A stretch of DNA of 64,000 bases from Akebia trifoliata (Eukaryota > Streptophyta > Magnoliopsida > Ranunculales > Lardizabalaceae), in assembly GCA_017979445.1 (NCBI GenBank), contig CM030711.1, forward strand, positions 2,232,001 to 2,296,000. Direction: 5' to 3'. The position numbers were made by a program, and so were the translations under genes. The notes below the pieces were generated by a model. That model was not told the DNA's origin. It was given only the letters and a program-made list of their open reading frames with translations, and did not search any database. Numbering within the stretch: the first letter of the stretch is position 1; every line of letters begins with the position of its first letter. Of this stretch, positions 41,268 through 53,979 are shown piece by piece.

Positions 41268-43239
41268 TTTCTTTGCCTGCTTGGGATGTAGACAGAGAAA
41301 TTGGTGTGACCGTGTTACACACACAACATCATCTGCTCTAGCAGGATCACTCTACCTGTTTTGATCTGACAGTTAGTTCTGAGTCACAGGAAGCTTTGAA
41401 GAATTGTCTTCTATACTGGGTTATTGGAATGTCGGTCACTTGGAGTTTCAAATTGGCTGCGGGTAAGGAATCTTTTGTCTTTTGGTGTATATTTATATTT
41501 ATTTATGGGTTTGGGATCCATGGACCCGTGAACCATGACTCAATAAAACACACGATCCCAGCCATTATAATATGTTACCCTACAGTCGGGATTTGATGTA
41601 TCCTCAGTGAGGTGTTTCTTCTCTGGACTTGGATTCCGTGTGTAAGTGGTCGGGATTGTGTCTTCGTGTCATTTTTCAAGACTCCATGGATACCGAACCT
41701 ATATGTGAGTGCTCATATGATATGTTTCATTTGACTATAGAGGCATGAAGGTTATTATTCTAATATTATAGCAGTTTTTTTTTATGGCAACCGTGACCCT
41801 GGAGCTTGTGCTGCGAACTGCTGTTTGATTGGAGTTCAGAGGGAGAGAGAGATTCATCATCCAAAGAGGAGTATTTGGTGTTAGACTGAAAAAAGAGATG
41901 GGCTTGTAGCAGTTTTATGATCAAAGAACTGAAATCTGGATGCTTGTTCGTGGCTTTCCAACATTTTATTCGAGTTTGTCAAAAATTAAGTTTTTGCTAA
42001 AATGTTCTCTTTCGATATGTTGTCTAAGTGGAAAAGTTGAACAGGGGGATTGAATTTTCTTGTTTTTTGTTTTGGTTTGGGTGTGGTGGGGGGGTGGTCG
42101 TGAGGTCATGGACAGCGGTTTAGCTGATAGGAATGTGAACTGTCATTTCCATTGCAAACCTCATCTGAAGATTGGATGGAAGCTTTGATGTCTGCCACAA
42201 CAATTGAACCAATGCACATAATAATGGTAAACGTTGTTGTGGGAACGCTGTGTGTGTTTTCCGAGCAAAAAGATCATATAGCAGAAACCATTGAAGGAAC
42301 AAGGAGATGGGGCTGCTGCTGGTGTTAAGGGTGGGGGCGTTCCCAAAAGCATTTTCGTTTTGAAATTGGTTTTGGTTACATTGTTAAAGTGCCTTTTTTG
42401 GATACACAATTGTGTGCAATAAGACAGTTTTTTTTAGTTATAAGATAGTCATATTAGTTGTTATGCTATTTTTTGTTTTTATGTTAAGTTCAACAAATAA
42501 AGTGCTTATCGAAGAACTTGCTGTGTTAAGTGCTTATCGGTTTATCAGAGAATGCTGATTAAAATTCTAGAACTGCTTTTGAAAGCAGAAGCATGGAAAA
42601 TGCTTTTCGAAAAAGAGCCTTTGTTCCAGTATTCAATCTAAATTGGGTCGGAAACAGAAGCCGTTTCTATCAGCTTTTACCGTTTTATAATTATAATAAA
42701 TCCTGAGCTGAGATTTCTTATTTTCTATAAATAAAAAAATTTTAAATTAGAAAAATATATTTTCGATTATAACTCTAATTAGAAGAAATATTGGACTTAA
42801 AGAATGCTATGCAATCTATTTATTCCTTTATTACTTCACGTGATCTCATACATATATTAATCCAACAAAAAAAATATAATAAAAGCAATCCAACTAACAA
42901 CAGCTCAATAATCCAACTACCTTCGTTGGCATAATAATTTAAAAAAAATCCAAACTCTTGTCTCTGTCTCTCTTTTTAAATGGATTTGGAAGGGCAGTGG
43001 GATTTGTCATCAGGAGAAGATTCTTCAGTTAATTTTGGGTCCTTGAAGGGGCGTTTATGGGAAGAGGAGGGAGTGGGACCCACTGAATTTGGAGTGCATG
43101 TCTTTTCAGAATGAACTTTAAAAGTTGTGGTGGAGGCATTTCTTCTTTCCCAACATCTCTCTCAACCTGTTCATATCATAGTTAGCACTTCGGATTATGG
43201 AAAAAGTTCTTTATGGGGTTAATTCTGACTATCATCCAA
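41268..43239. other. CNOT4 3' UTR and gene-free downstream sequence
   Basis: The first several hundred bases are probably 3' UTR of the CNOT4-like gene. No other gene recognised. Long frames on the minus strand near 42161..42409 have no family match. Confidence 0.45.
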
Positions 43240-43385
43240 CATATAACTTTTTTGTACGCTCTCAGTGCTACCTGTGCTGTTAGTTCACAAAATCATAAAT
43301 CATAAATCATTTCTCATTTGTGGATGCCAAAGCCAAAGATCTACGATTATGTGAAGGGAGTGTACAAAAAAAGAAGTCATGTTAT
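43240..43385. repeat. GATCTACG-type palindromic repeat, diverged copy
   Basis: CACAAAATCATAAATCATAA with GATCTACGATTATGTGAAGG nearby form inverted arms related to 3108..3236. Flanking text is TTTTTTGTACGCTCT on the left and GAGTGTACAAAAAAAGAAGT on the right, so the outer ends are also inverted. Confidence 0.5.
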
Positions 43386-43694
43386 CATAATTTATATATT
43401 ATGTTAAAAGGCTAATATACTTTTATTTTTTTCATTAAAAGATAAAATAAATAAAGAGTGCTATTGAAAAAAACTTGATGAAGAATGTCAACATCCTTAT
43501 GAGGTCTTGGACCGTTAGACGTTAACATTCCCCATGTATATAATCTGGCACAGAAAAAATGTTGATAAAGGAATAAGTCAGATCAAACATTCTAAAAAAC
43601 TTTTAAAAATCCAACCATATGGTATGTAATACATTAAGAAGGTTACCTTTTGTTTGACTTTATAAAAAGTCGGGTACATAAATATGAATAATCT

Positions 43695-44032
43695 AATGAT
43701 GTGTTTGTATTAAGAGAAATGGAGAGAAGAGAGGAGAAAATAAATGAGTTTCTCTCCATTTCTCTTGTTTGAATTATTAGGTGAGGAGAGAAAAGAAAAA
43801 AATTAGAGAGAAAAATAATGTGAGCTTTCTTTCTCTTCAAAAGTGAAGAGAAGATGAAAGAAATGAAGAGAAACCCTTTTAAAATATTTTATAATTTCAA
43901 CTCTGCCCCTAAATCTCTTTTATGATATTTTAAAATTTCAAAATTGTCTCAAGTTCTCTCTTATCAATCCAAACATGGTGGAGAGAAATTGAGTTTATCT
44001 TCTTTTCTCTTCTCTTCTCTCAATCCAAACAT
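43695..44032. mobile_element. Foldback MITE, family TTTGGATTGAGA, copy 2
   Basis: Left GTGTTTGTATTAAGAGAAAT and right CTTCTCTCAATCCAAACAT form inverted ends, with GGAGAGAAGAGAGGAG-type purine DNA after the left end and its complement before the right. Related to 16561..16834. Confidence 0.7.
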
Positions 44033-46951
44033 AACCTAACCATTGACACTGCTCTAACCTTCACAGACTGTTTTCCATGGCTGTTAGTGATACTTCAATC
44101 TTATTGTGACACGTGGCAAGAGCAGAGCTCTTCACTCTATTGCTGTTAGTTGTTGATGGGTTTCCATGTGACTACTTTCACCTCCTCAATATACATTAAT
44201 GGGGACCACATTACACTATGGATTATTACTCCATAAAATTCTAAACCACCAATTAAGAGTGCCCACAATGACCCCTTTATAGAAGTCCAAAGTTCAGCCC
44301 AATAACAATTTTTATTGAGCCCAACATGATTGTTCTTGTGTTTTAAAGCCCATTTGGTTTTAGTCCAGCACTTGTGTAGGAAGAAAAACTCATTACTTAC
44401 AAGTTACAATCCAATAGAATCACAAATCTTTTTCTTGTATATCTCGAGGCAAATGATCTATGGTTCTATGATGGGGGCGTCAAATTATCACGACTCTTTC
44501 TAATTTTATCTTTCTCAATCTTTCCACTGATACAACTCAACTTCATCGATATATTGATCGTGAAATTGAATGGACGGCCATGATCTATGCCGATAATGGA
44601 AAGAGGCGGGTGAAACACGATATTAGTGTAATGTGATCCACCATACTATCATTATCACTCCTCAAAGGAGGAAATGAAATCTTAAAGAGGGCTCACTAAT
44701 TGTACTTTATATATATATATATCTTCTCATTGGTGTCTCCTTGAATGTCCACTTGCATCACTGCATCCACTCCCAACAACATCTTATGAAAGGTTTATAT
44801 CACTCGAAACAACAAACAATTAAACGTGGAACATATATATATCTATTGTCCTCACCACATAACTGCAGCAGAGCAAACAAATAAATTAACCCCAACAACC
44901 CAAAATCCTCTAACACTAAGGGAGTGTTTGTGTCGGATCTATTTAAAATTCAGAATTTCATTTTGTTACACTAATTCTAGAATCAAGAATCCTCTTTTCT
45001 TGACTTTATTATTATATGTCCAGAAAACAAAAAAAAACACACACACACACACACACAACTGATTTTCAGAGACATAGAAAAATAATCACTTTTGTATTTG
45101 AGCCAAATGTAATATCAGATTCTAGAAACTACAACAAACATCCTCTTTTCCACATCAAAACCATCCAAAATAGGAGGGACCCACTAAAAAAGTGAACCTG
45201 GAGATGTCATAAGGAAATTGGGCCCACTTATCTGTGCGAAACACCAACCCTAATACCACCAACCTACATTCATTAAATTATATAGATTGAGCATAAATAA
45301 GAAAGGATGTGGAGAGATAGATACTAGTTATTAGAAAATAGTGTAATTTAAGGAATATAGGACAAAAGAAGTAGCTTCAAATATAAATAATATATATATA
45401 TAAAAGCATTTTTATAAAACTCGACGAGTTACCTCAAAGCCCAGCCGAGTCTACTAAATTTGATCGAATTTCTAAGTTGCTCTGATCTAAAACTTGGAGA
45501 GTAGTTCCACACCGTCCTTTCGTTCATGTAATCTTTTTTCACGTAAAGATTTATACTTGGCACTCCAATATTCGTGCACCCGATCTATGCTCTCTCGTTT
45601 ATTGATTTTCTGACTCTACCCTCTATTCTCCTGACATGGAATGTGCATAGAATCATATATTTTTTTTTCTCGAGGTACACAATTGCACATTTTTAAGGGA
45701 TGTGCAATTATGTATACCGAGGAAAAATCTATGGTCAAGAGAGTATTTCAAAGGGGGACTCCGGTTATCACGATTTTTATAAAATATTATATAGTTTAGT
45801 AAAGCTTGAAAAGTAAGTAAATTTAATAATTCTAATAAATTATGTAAAGGGGTCATGGTACAAGATGGCCTGTTTGATTTGTCGGTTGTCTATGAATTTA
45901 GCTATCTTTATGGTCAAATTCATATATTTTGTTTTAAAGGCAAACAATTGTTAATTACAATTATTGGTGATAGTGCGAATTTATAATTAATTTAGGGGCA
46001 AATTGAACTTGGCGACTCGTTAGTTGTACTTTATTGCAACAAATCAGGATGATTTAGATTAAATTAGCTTCCATTGGTATCCAAATAAAATATTAGCTTT
46101 GCTTCCCTTTGATCTTAACTTTTTCTTGGAATTAACTTTAATTGAGAATTATTAAATCCAAGTTAATTTGTACTCACATGTTAAAGAGGAATGCTAGAAA
46201 GCATTTATAAGATCCAAACCATAAAAATTAAAATAAAAAAAACCAATATTTTAATCAGAAAACTATCCCTAGTAAAAATCTTGAATTAAAATATCTATAT
46301 TGTCTTGTATTATATGGGGGCCGAATCTGTCCAAGAATAGATTACTTTAATCGTGAATTATCCACTTGTTAATTTCCAGCGCATAAGAATTAATACCAAA
46401 ATCATCAAGAGTAAAAATTATATTTATTTATTTATTTTTAATTAGAAGATGTAACAGTAGGGTAAATTGAGTAATTAATCAAATTGCGCGAAGAACATGT
46501 AGCAATTTGTCAATAATCCAAGGTCTAAGGCAAAAGATTTTGGGGGAAAATCAGAAGTTTTCTTTGGTAAAATAATGAAGATAAGGGTATTTTGGTCATT
46601 TTTGTTTTATATATATATATATATATATATATTGTCAAGGGAGCATGTCATCCGTTTGAAGATCTATCGATTAACTCAAATATTCACAAATATACATTTA
46701 TTGATCTTTAAAATATTGTAGAATTTACACAAAGGAAGAAATTGTAATGAGGTTGATGTTGCGTAAAAACTCTCTTTTGACCAATCAAGATTGATAAATT
46801 ACAAAGATTAAAATAGAGAACACAAAATATTAATGTGGTTCGGCAAAATTACCTACGTCCACTAGCGGAGATGATAATTCTTTGTTGATGAAAATTACGA
46901 AAACATAATATAAATTTTAGGGTTTCTAAACTTCAAATATATATATATATA
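44033..46951. other. Gene-free stretch with microsatellites and hairpin repeat remnants
   Basis: Holds an (AC)n run at 45037..45058, TA runs near 44709 and 46607..46631, half-copies of the GATCTACG-type repeat near 44420..44500 and 45650..45775, and a phrase at 46830..46870 (GTGGTTCGGCAAAATTACCT) often seen in plant repeats. No gene recognised. Confidence 0.5.
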
Positions 46952-47317
46952 GGGTGGCGTTCGGAGGTCCTAAAGAATTCCAAACATTTTTTAATGTATG
47001 GGTTAGAGGTTTTAGAATGGACTGATTTTTTATAAGGATGATCTCTATGATGAGGAGATCATCCTCACCAAAAATCAGTTCATTCTGAAACTTATAACCT
47101 CATCAAAAGTTATTTATAAAAATTAGACGATCTACAATTCTTCAACTTATAAACTAGGGTTAGAAGTTTCGGAATGAACTGATTTTTGGTGAAGATGATC
47201 CCCTTTACCATAGAGATCATCCTCACAAAAAAATCAGTCCATTCTAAAACTTCTAACCTCTATTTTCAAAAATATTTGACATGATATTTAACTTTCTTTA
47301 GAGCCTCTGAACACTTC

Positions 47318-47319
<2 letters not shown>
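46952..47319. mobile_element. Hairpin MITE, copy B (368 bp, diverged)
   Basis: Left GGGTGGCGTTCGGAGGTCCT and reverse-complemented right GGGAAGTGTTCAGAGGCTCT are diverged inverted ends. Inside are the two GGATGATCTC / GAGATCATCC modules with TCAGTTCATTC or TCAGTCCATTC flanks. It is bounded by TA runs at 46938..46951 and 47320..47349. Confidence 0.8.
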
Positions 47320-47351
<32 letters not shown>

Positions 47352-47414
47352 CATCTTAGGGTAAAACATGCATTTTTTAATTATGTCTGTCGAATCCCTA
47401 TCACGGGGCCTGTG

Positions 47415-47437
47415 CCCCCCCCCCCCCCCCCCCCCCC
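47415..47437. repeat. C homopolymer of 23
   Basis: An uninterrupted run of 23 C residues, out of place in DNA of this base composition. It may be real slippage or an assembly artefact. Confidence 0.85.
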
Positions 47438-48384
47438 GGCACACGACAACAAGATACCTCAAAAAAATCTCAAGTTAAGACCATAAACCAACAGTTGAAA
47501 ACTTGGGTGTAGAAATACTTTTTTAAGCTGATAGAAAAATATCTCAATAATAATAATAAAGTTTGGGGATGCCCCAATAAAAGAATTTTTATTCTGAACC
47601 TTTTGACCTACACTGCCAATGAAGTGAACTAGAAAGAATAATACTAAGGTTCTCAGTCAAAAATATAGATTTTATCCAAGATTTGGGCAAAAATGCCCTC
47701 ATGGGAACTTTGGACCAGAAGAAAAACCCAATGAAAGCTTCACCAACCATTCTTGAATAGTTTCTCACCCATTACTTCGATATGTCTACATCTTAATAAT
47801 TTAAGGATTCTTATCCTCCTTTTCTGTGGAAAATAGAAGAAGCATTAATTAGTTTTGTTCTTTTTTTTAGGTTATATAGATGTCCCTTTGAAAATAAGAC
47901 CTACACCTTTTTATTTCCCAAATTGACCCTCTAACATACACCTTCAAAGTATTCAAATTGACCCTTTGAACACCTTGAGCTTAAAAAATTACCAAAAATA
48001 CCTACGGGTCTAAGGTACACTACTCATAATTTTTTTGATAATTAGGTTTTGAAATTAACAGCCAACCAATCCCCCAATAATGATGTCTAAGCTTTTAATT
48101 TTGCTTTTAGACCAGACATGTGGGAGGTTGGGGTGTTACAAGATCACATCAAGTTTCATAATTATTGGACGTAGGTGTTATAATTTATCTTTTAGAGATT
48201 TAAGCCTATGAGGATCACATTGTGAAGACACGTCGATCTTCGGATGAGGAACATGAGTAATGTAGGAGGCACAACCTTGTCATGGTCAGGGTTCATGACA
48301 CATTTAATAATGGCTAGACTTGCTTCTTCCTTTAATTGTCACGAAAAATGTGTTTTTTTCAATTTTTTTTTAAAATTTTAAAAT

Positions 48385-48685
48385 TCTTGTAATAAATTTT
48401 GTGAAGATGATCTCTACGGTGAGAAAATCATACTCACAAAAAATCAGCTCATTCTAAAATTGTTAGTCCCATTTTATAAGTTGAAGAATTGTGAATTATC
48501 CATTTTTACCGTTAGTTTGTAACTATTTTTTATAGGGTTAGAAGTTTTAAAAGCGACTGATTTTTTTGTGGGGATGATTTTTTCGTCATGATGAGCATTC
48601 TCACAAAAAATCAATTTATTATAAAAAAAAATTGTCATTAAGATAAAACGTTGTTTAGACTGTTGTCCACGGAACATTGTCCATA
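48385..48685. mobile_element. Hairpin MITE, copy G (decayed, different ends)
   Basis: Contains GAAGATGATCTCTACGGTGA then AAAAAATCAGCTCATTC, and a second, more damaged module. The right side reads AAGATAAAACGTTGTTTAGA then CTGTTGTCCACGG, like copy F. A (GT)n run follows. Confidence 0.6.
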
Positions 48686-48699
48686 TGTGTGTGTGTGTG

Positions 48700-48960
48700 T
48701 ATTATAACCAAGTATCCCTATAGACAATGGATCGAATTCGTGTCTAGGTTTTGCCCAGTCCATAAATCATGATAAAGTCTAAGGACTAGTCCTAGGGGAA
48801 TTGCAATATCGATATCTGCACATCACATGCATCGGATAAGTGAAGGTGCACCCTCACGGGTAGTTTTTGAAGAATTAATATTTATATTAGATATCAAATT
48901 CACGACCTACGAGCATTAACCGCTTATCGGTCTAAAATTACTATTGAGCCAACCCTTCTG
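48700..48960 (-). mobile_element. tRNA-derived SINE-like repeat, copy 2
   Basis: On the minus strand it starts near 48958 with AGGGTTGGCTCAATAGTAAT, which contains a perfect A-box match (TGGCTCAATAG). About 40 bp on is GTGAATTTGATATC, a decayed B box. The body (GAGGGTGCACCTTCACTTAT, GATGTGCAGATATCG, CTAGGACTAGTCC) matches 28150..28385. Confidence 0.6.
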
Positions 48961-51900
48961 AGTTATATGGCCATATTTTTTGGTTTCACATAGACTTTTC
49001 ACAAAGTAATTTTATAATTATTTTATTTTTTATTATTTAAAATATAAAAATAAAATAATTAACAATGTTTTTATTTATTTTTTAGTAAGACTTGCATTCC
49101 CAATAATTGTACTTTAAAGAAGAAGATGATGACCATTGAATCAATATATTAAACTTTTGACCGAGGAGATAGTTTCAGGACGCATTCATGTCTCTGAAGT
49201 TTGGGATGAAATGAATAGAATTAAAATGTAGAATAGATTTACTCTCCATTTAACTGAAGAAAAGGTCAAGATCAATCACGACAAAAGTTGAGCACCACGT
49301 GTATGGTCTAGAATGGAAGTATAATAAATGTAGGTAAAATGATGGTGATGTGTATAGGGTGAAGGTAGAAATTCAAACAGGTGTCATCATCATACTCATA
49401 CATACATGCAAATGTTACTATATATGGGAATCTGAAATCTTTAATAGACTACGATATCACACAATAATAGACATTGTGTATCTTCGTGTTTTTTTTTATT
49501 TAATTTAAAGAGTTACGACGAGCTTTGGAGAATTGCAAGAAAGAATCTAGTGACGTACTACAAGTACTAAGAGGTGTAGTGCAACTCACGGAAGTGACAA
49601 CCGCACCCTTTTTTTTTTTTTTTTTTCTTCTAAGAGTCGTGATGGATACAAGCCATTTTGATACACAACTGCGTGGCAAAAGTAAAGAATTATAGATCTT
49701 TTTCTTCGAGATATACAAAAAAGGAGATGTGTATTTATGTGCCTTTTTCACGTCAATCGCGTATCCAATTATCTATATTCATCATTATTCTTTGTTAAAC
49801 TTTGTCGTATGTTCCCTTCACGAAATCCAACAAAATCAAAAAAATTTGTGCTTGTGTATCCCGAAACATTGGATCTACACTTCTCTGAGGGGAGTATATA
49901 AAAAAAGTCAGATTATCACGATTTTTTATTTTTATTTTTTAATTGTTTGTGCTAGTTGATAGCCACACCTTAATGAATCTATTTATGGTGGTTAATCTAT
50001 GCATGATCTCAAAAATAAATCTTGAAAATGACATGAAATTAGTAGGCATGGTTTAAGCTTAGTGTCAACTCGTTTAATATGACTAATAATTAGATTGTGT
50101 CCTCATTAAAGATATCAACCTTTTATTTTATTGATGAGTCGTGTTAATCAATGAAAAATCCAATCCTCATGTGATCCAGTCTATAAACATGAAAGATATC
50201 TCGATTATCAACAATTGTTTAAAGAATTATTTTTTTTAAATTAATAAGGTTAGGATCACAAAACACCTTTATTTTGACAATCTCTTTTAACAATCATTAT
50301 TCTTTATGGGTTAAAAATTTCAGAATGAGTTATTTTTTATTATCAGGATGATTACATCAATATAGAGATTATTTTTATAAAATAACCAAATCATTCTTAT
50401 ACTTCTAAGTTCTAATTTGATCAAAATTAATTTATAAATTAATGATAAAAATTGATGATGGATGATTCCTATAACTTGTAAACTCTTTTGCGTCAAACTT
50501 AATACATTGATTCTTGGACTGTTACGTGTTAAGGATCAAAGAAACTAGATCTTATTATTTCGATCAGGGCGGATCGGGTTAGTGGGCTAACGGGTCAATT
50601 TTACAGTTCGCAAGGAACTCGCATCAAACTCAGATTTGACAAATAATGAATCTTAATATCTTAAATGTGACATACGGTCACCGAGTCACGTCTCTTTCAA
50701 AAACGTAAAAGCGTCTTTGAATTTCAATTCTTGAGTAACACGTGTCACGTGTGTGGTTTTCTTCATTTAAGCTTAAACACTGTCATTTCTTAACAGGAAA
50801 TCCATGTTATATAACGTGGTTGCTGACGTGGGTAGTAGTACTATTGTAGCTGGCCAAACCAGAGAGTCACTGTAGCGTTTTCTCATGTCCAACGACAGTT
50901 GACTCACAGCGTCCCAACGTACTACGACTGCCGTGTAAAAACATATGTTTCTAGACACTATTAATGGTTTCCTAGGATTCCGATGAGAATCCCTAGGAAT
51001 ATTGTGACAGGTTAAAAGGAGGAAAACTCAAGCATCGCTAAAGGTACACCCGCAAGTGTCGGTGGCACACTGATTGATCGAAAAGGGTTATCAATGGATC
51101 GGGTCTAATCCAACAAGGATCAGATCCGAAACCAATCTAACGCTTATCTATTGAATTCTTGTGTGGTTGGATTTTGTTCAGATCTTAGTATTAAGCTCCA
51201 AACCCAATTCTATGATTGTTCGATCCGACATAGATAAGATCCAATCAGATTTAATATACAAAATCTAAATTAATTCTACATGGAAAAATGCTTAATTAAT
51301 CTTAATTCTCACATTATTGACGTAAAAGTATCTATGGAACCATAAATATTTTTCATTGTTATACAAGTGAAAAGTCTCTATGATTATGTTTGCACCTCCT
51401 GATCAATAATTTGATAATCGATGTCAAGTTTAATGTTATTCTAGCACGACTCTTTGACATATTTAATAAAATTTAGATATTTTATCATGTTTTATCATAT
51501 CAGATCCTTATTGTATTAGGACATGATTTACACAAAATTGATTTGATAAAGAGTTGTGTTGGAGTGACATTGATTCACACATTGTTGACATCGAATTTTG
51601 AAGAAAACATTTATAATTGCGTACACTCATTCATATCAATAATGTATGAATCGATGTCAATTTTAATGTCACTCCAACATTTTTCTTTGATAAAATATTG
51701 AATGAGAGAGAATCTTATAAATCCAAATCCTCCATTTATATCCAAAGTTATCACAACAGAACAACACGGATCGAATTTGAAATTCTGATCCGAACCATTG
51801 ACAGCCCAAACATGAACAAATGGGCAAAAAATATCCCATTTCGTCCCATGGTCCCCTACATGTCATCATGTTCATGCTCGAAAATATCCAATGGTCTAGA

Positions 51901-52924
51901 GACTAGACCTTAGGTCGACAATCCATCCGAGTAGTACGATAACTCTGTCCCCAAACAGCAAACTTCCCTAATATCTATGAGGAGAGTAAGTTGTGTGATA
52001 TGGTGATTGGTGAAGCTTTAGATGGTTGTGATTGATTTGACAATGCATAAGCCTATAAATAGTAAAATCAAAACCGTACACAAACGTTTGGGTGATTAAA
52101 GTTAAATATTATAGAAGGAAGATGTAATAGATCCGTCGTCATTTAAATCATCTGACACCCTCTGTCAAAAATTGCCACGTGGTAAAATTTTGGGCCCACT
52201 GACAAATTCAAATTATTCACTAAAAACAGCCTTTGATGATAAGGCTTAAGTAGCAAAAGCATGGAGGGTGGGACCCCCAAATCCCTTATTTGACTCGGAA
52301 TATCTCAGATCAACTTTACCTATCAGTGCCCAACATGATCGGAAGGCTGAGATTGTTTCAGAGTACCCCACCTATTATAGGCCTTATATCAGCCTAGTAT
52401 ACGCATGGGCACGTGTACTGCTATGACTGTCACGAGGATAGTTCTGTAACTAAAGACTTAAAGTATCTAAAAAGTAGAAACCTACGTATACACGGTTAAA
52501 TGACTATAATACCCTTGATATTTCGAGAAATCAGTTTAGAGGCGTGGGTGGTAGAGAAAAACGAGGACAGAAGGAAGTCTCTTTCATCCTTTTTTCATGT
52601 TTGCTTTGCCCACACAATATTAGGCGCTTTTGTCAGGCAATTTTATGTAGATTTGTTTCCGAATAAATATGGTACCCACATTTGTTTGATTTGAGGATTT
52701 TATTCAACCATTCTTGGGTTCACCACTCTCAATGGGTCCCACCACACCCTATATCAACAATCAAACCCAATTGGATGATATTAAATATTTTTGATTAACT
52801 AATTAAATATCTTTGCTTGCAGAGTCAACGTACCCTTATTTTTTATTACTAAACGACAATATGAGATAAGGGTATTGAAGAAAAAAAGATGGACATAAAA
52901 GGTTGAAATTATATGCGTGTTGAA
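48961..52924. other. Gene-free stretch of about 4 kb
   Basis: No gene recognised. It includes a decayed hairpin MITE at about 50258..50480, a T homopolymer at about 49610..49626, inverted text around 51405..51700 (GATGTCAAGTTTAATGTTAT and its inverse), and GGATC-rich repeat text at 51080..51250. Confidence 0.5.
50258..50480. mobile_element. Hairpin MITE, copy H (badly decayed)
   Basis: Recognisable phrases GGGTTAAAAATTTCAGAATG, CAGGATGATTACATC, TAGAGATTATTTTTATAAAA and ACTTCTAAGTTCTAATTTGA follow the order of the family core. Ends are lost. Confidence 0.45.
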
Positions 52925-53070
52925 GTATCATGGACCGTCCATTTTTTGTAAATCACTTTTGATAAGATTAAAAGATTAAGATTGAACTGATTTTTGATGA
53001 GGGTGATCTCCTCATCATAGAGATCATCCTCATAAAAAATAAGCTCAATCTAAAATTTTTAGTCAACAAA
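52925..53070. mobile_element. Hairpin MITE, copy E (half element)
   Basis: Carries TGGACCGTCCATTTTTTGTA, AATCACTTTTGATAAGATT and one hairpin module (GGGTGATCTCCTCATCATAG then AGATCATCCTC). This equals the right half of copy A, ending in GACAAAACAAATTGTAG as in copies F and G. Confidence 0.6.
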
Positions 53071-53275
53071 AGACAAAACAAATTGTAGATATATGAATGG
53101 ATAAATCTTGACCCTATATATGTATATATGGTGACGGACGATGGGACATATGTAAAAACAATGTAATAATAACAAAATTTTAAAATATGGGTTTAAATTT
53201 TCGGATTAAATTGATTTTTTGTGAGGATGATCTCTATGATGAAAAGATTATCTTTATATATATATATAAATAAAA

Positions 53276-53662
53276 GGAGCAGTTCGGCAACCCTAAAGTT
53301 TGCCAAGTTTGGTGCCAAACATTTTTTGTAAATCACTTTTGATGGGGTTAGAAGTTTTGGAATAGGCTGATTTTTTGTGAGGATGATCTCTACGGTGAAG
53401 AGATCATCCTCACAAAAAATCAGCTCATTTTGAAACTTCTAACCCTAGTTTACAAGTTAAAGAATTGTGGACCGTCCAATTTTTGTAAATCACTTTTGAT
53501 GGGGTTAGAAGTTTTGGAATATGCTGATTTTTGATGAGGAAGATCTCCTCATCATAGAGATCATCCCCACAAAAAATCAGCTCATTCCAAAGTTTCTAAC
53601 CCATATTTTGAAAAATGTTTGGCACTAAACTTGGCAAACTTTAGGACTGCTGAACCGTCCCC
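53276..53662. mobile_element. Hairpin MITE, copy C (387 bp, nested in copy D)
   Basis: Left GGAGCAGTTCGGCAACCCTA and reverse-complemented right GGGGACGGTTCAGCAGTCCT continue as shared AAGTTTGCCAAGTTT then GTGCCAAACAT. Its body is close to copy A, with the same AAATCACTTTTGATGGGGTT links. TA repeats lie on both sides (53253..53268 and 53671..53735). Confidence 0.85.
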
Positions 53663-53666
53663 ATAC

Positions 53667-53670
<4 letters not shown>

Positions 53671-53735
<65 letters not shown>
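53671..53735. repeat. (AT)n microsatellite, 65 bp, at the right edge of copy C
   Basis: Uninterrupted AT run between the end of copy C and the resumption of copy D. Confidence 0.95.
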
Positions 53736-53738
<3 letters not shown>

Positions 53739-53979
53739 AGTCTAATCTGAAACTTCTAACCCCGTCAAAAATTATGTAGAATGTGGACTGTCGATTTTTT
53801 ACCAATAATTTTTAAACTACTATTAATAGACTTAGAAGTTTCATATTGAACTGATATTTTGTGAAGATGATATTCTCATCATAGAGATCATCCTCACAAA
53901 AAAATCAGCTTAATCCGAAATTTTTAACCCATATTTTGAAGAACCATTGTCTTTACATATGTCCCATGATCCACCCCCT

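Larger units (their letters stand above)
53130..53979. mobile_element. Hairpin MITE, copy D, split by copy C
   Basis: Left end GGTGACGGACGATGGGACATATGT and the reverse-complemented right end (GGGGGTGGATCATGGGACAT...) are inverted repeats sharing ATGGGACATATGTAAA. The left part (to about 53253) ends inside the first hairpin module; the right part resumes at about 53740 with CAGTCTAATCTGAAACTTCT. Copy C and its TA tracts fill the gap, so D was the older resident. Confidence 0.75.

Noticed and set aside
46640..46950. Possible LTR-retrotransposon remnant with GTGGTTCGGC
   Set aside because: The phrase is common in plant repeats, but I found no LTR pair, primer site or coding domain.
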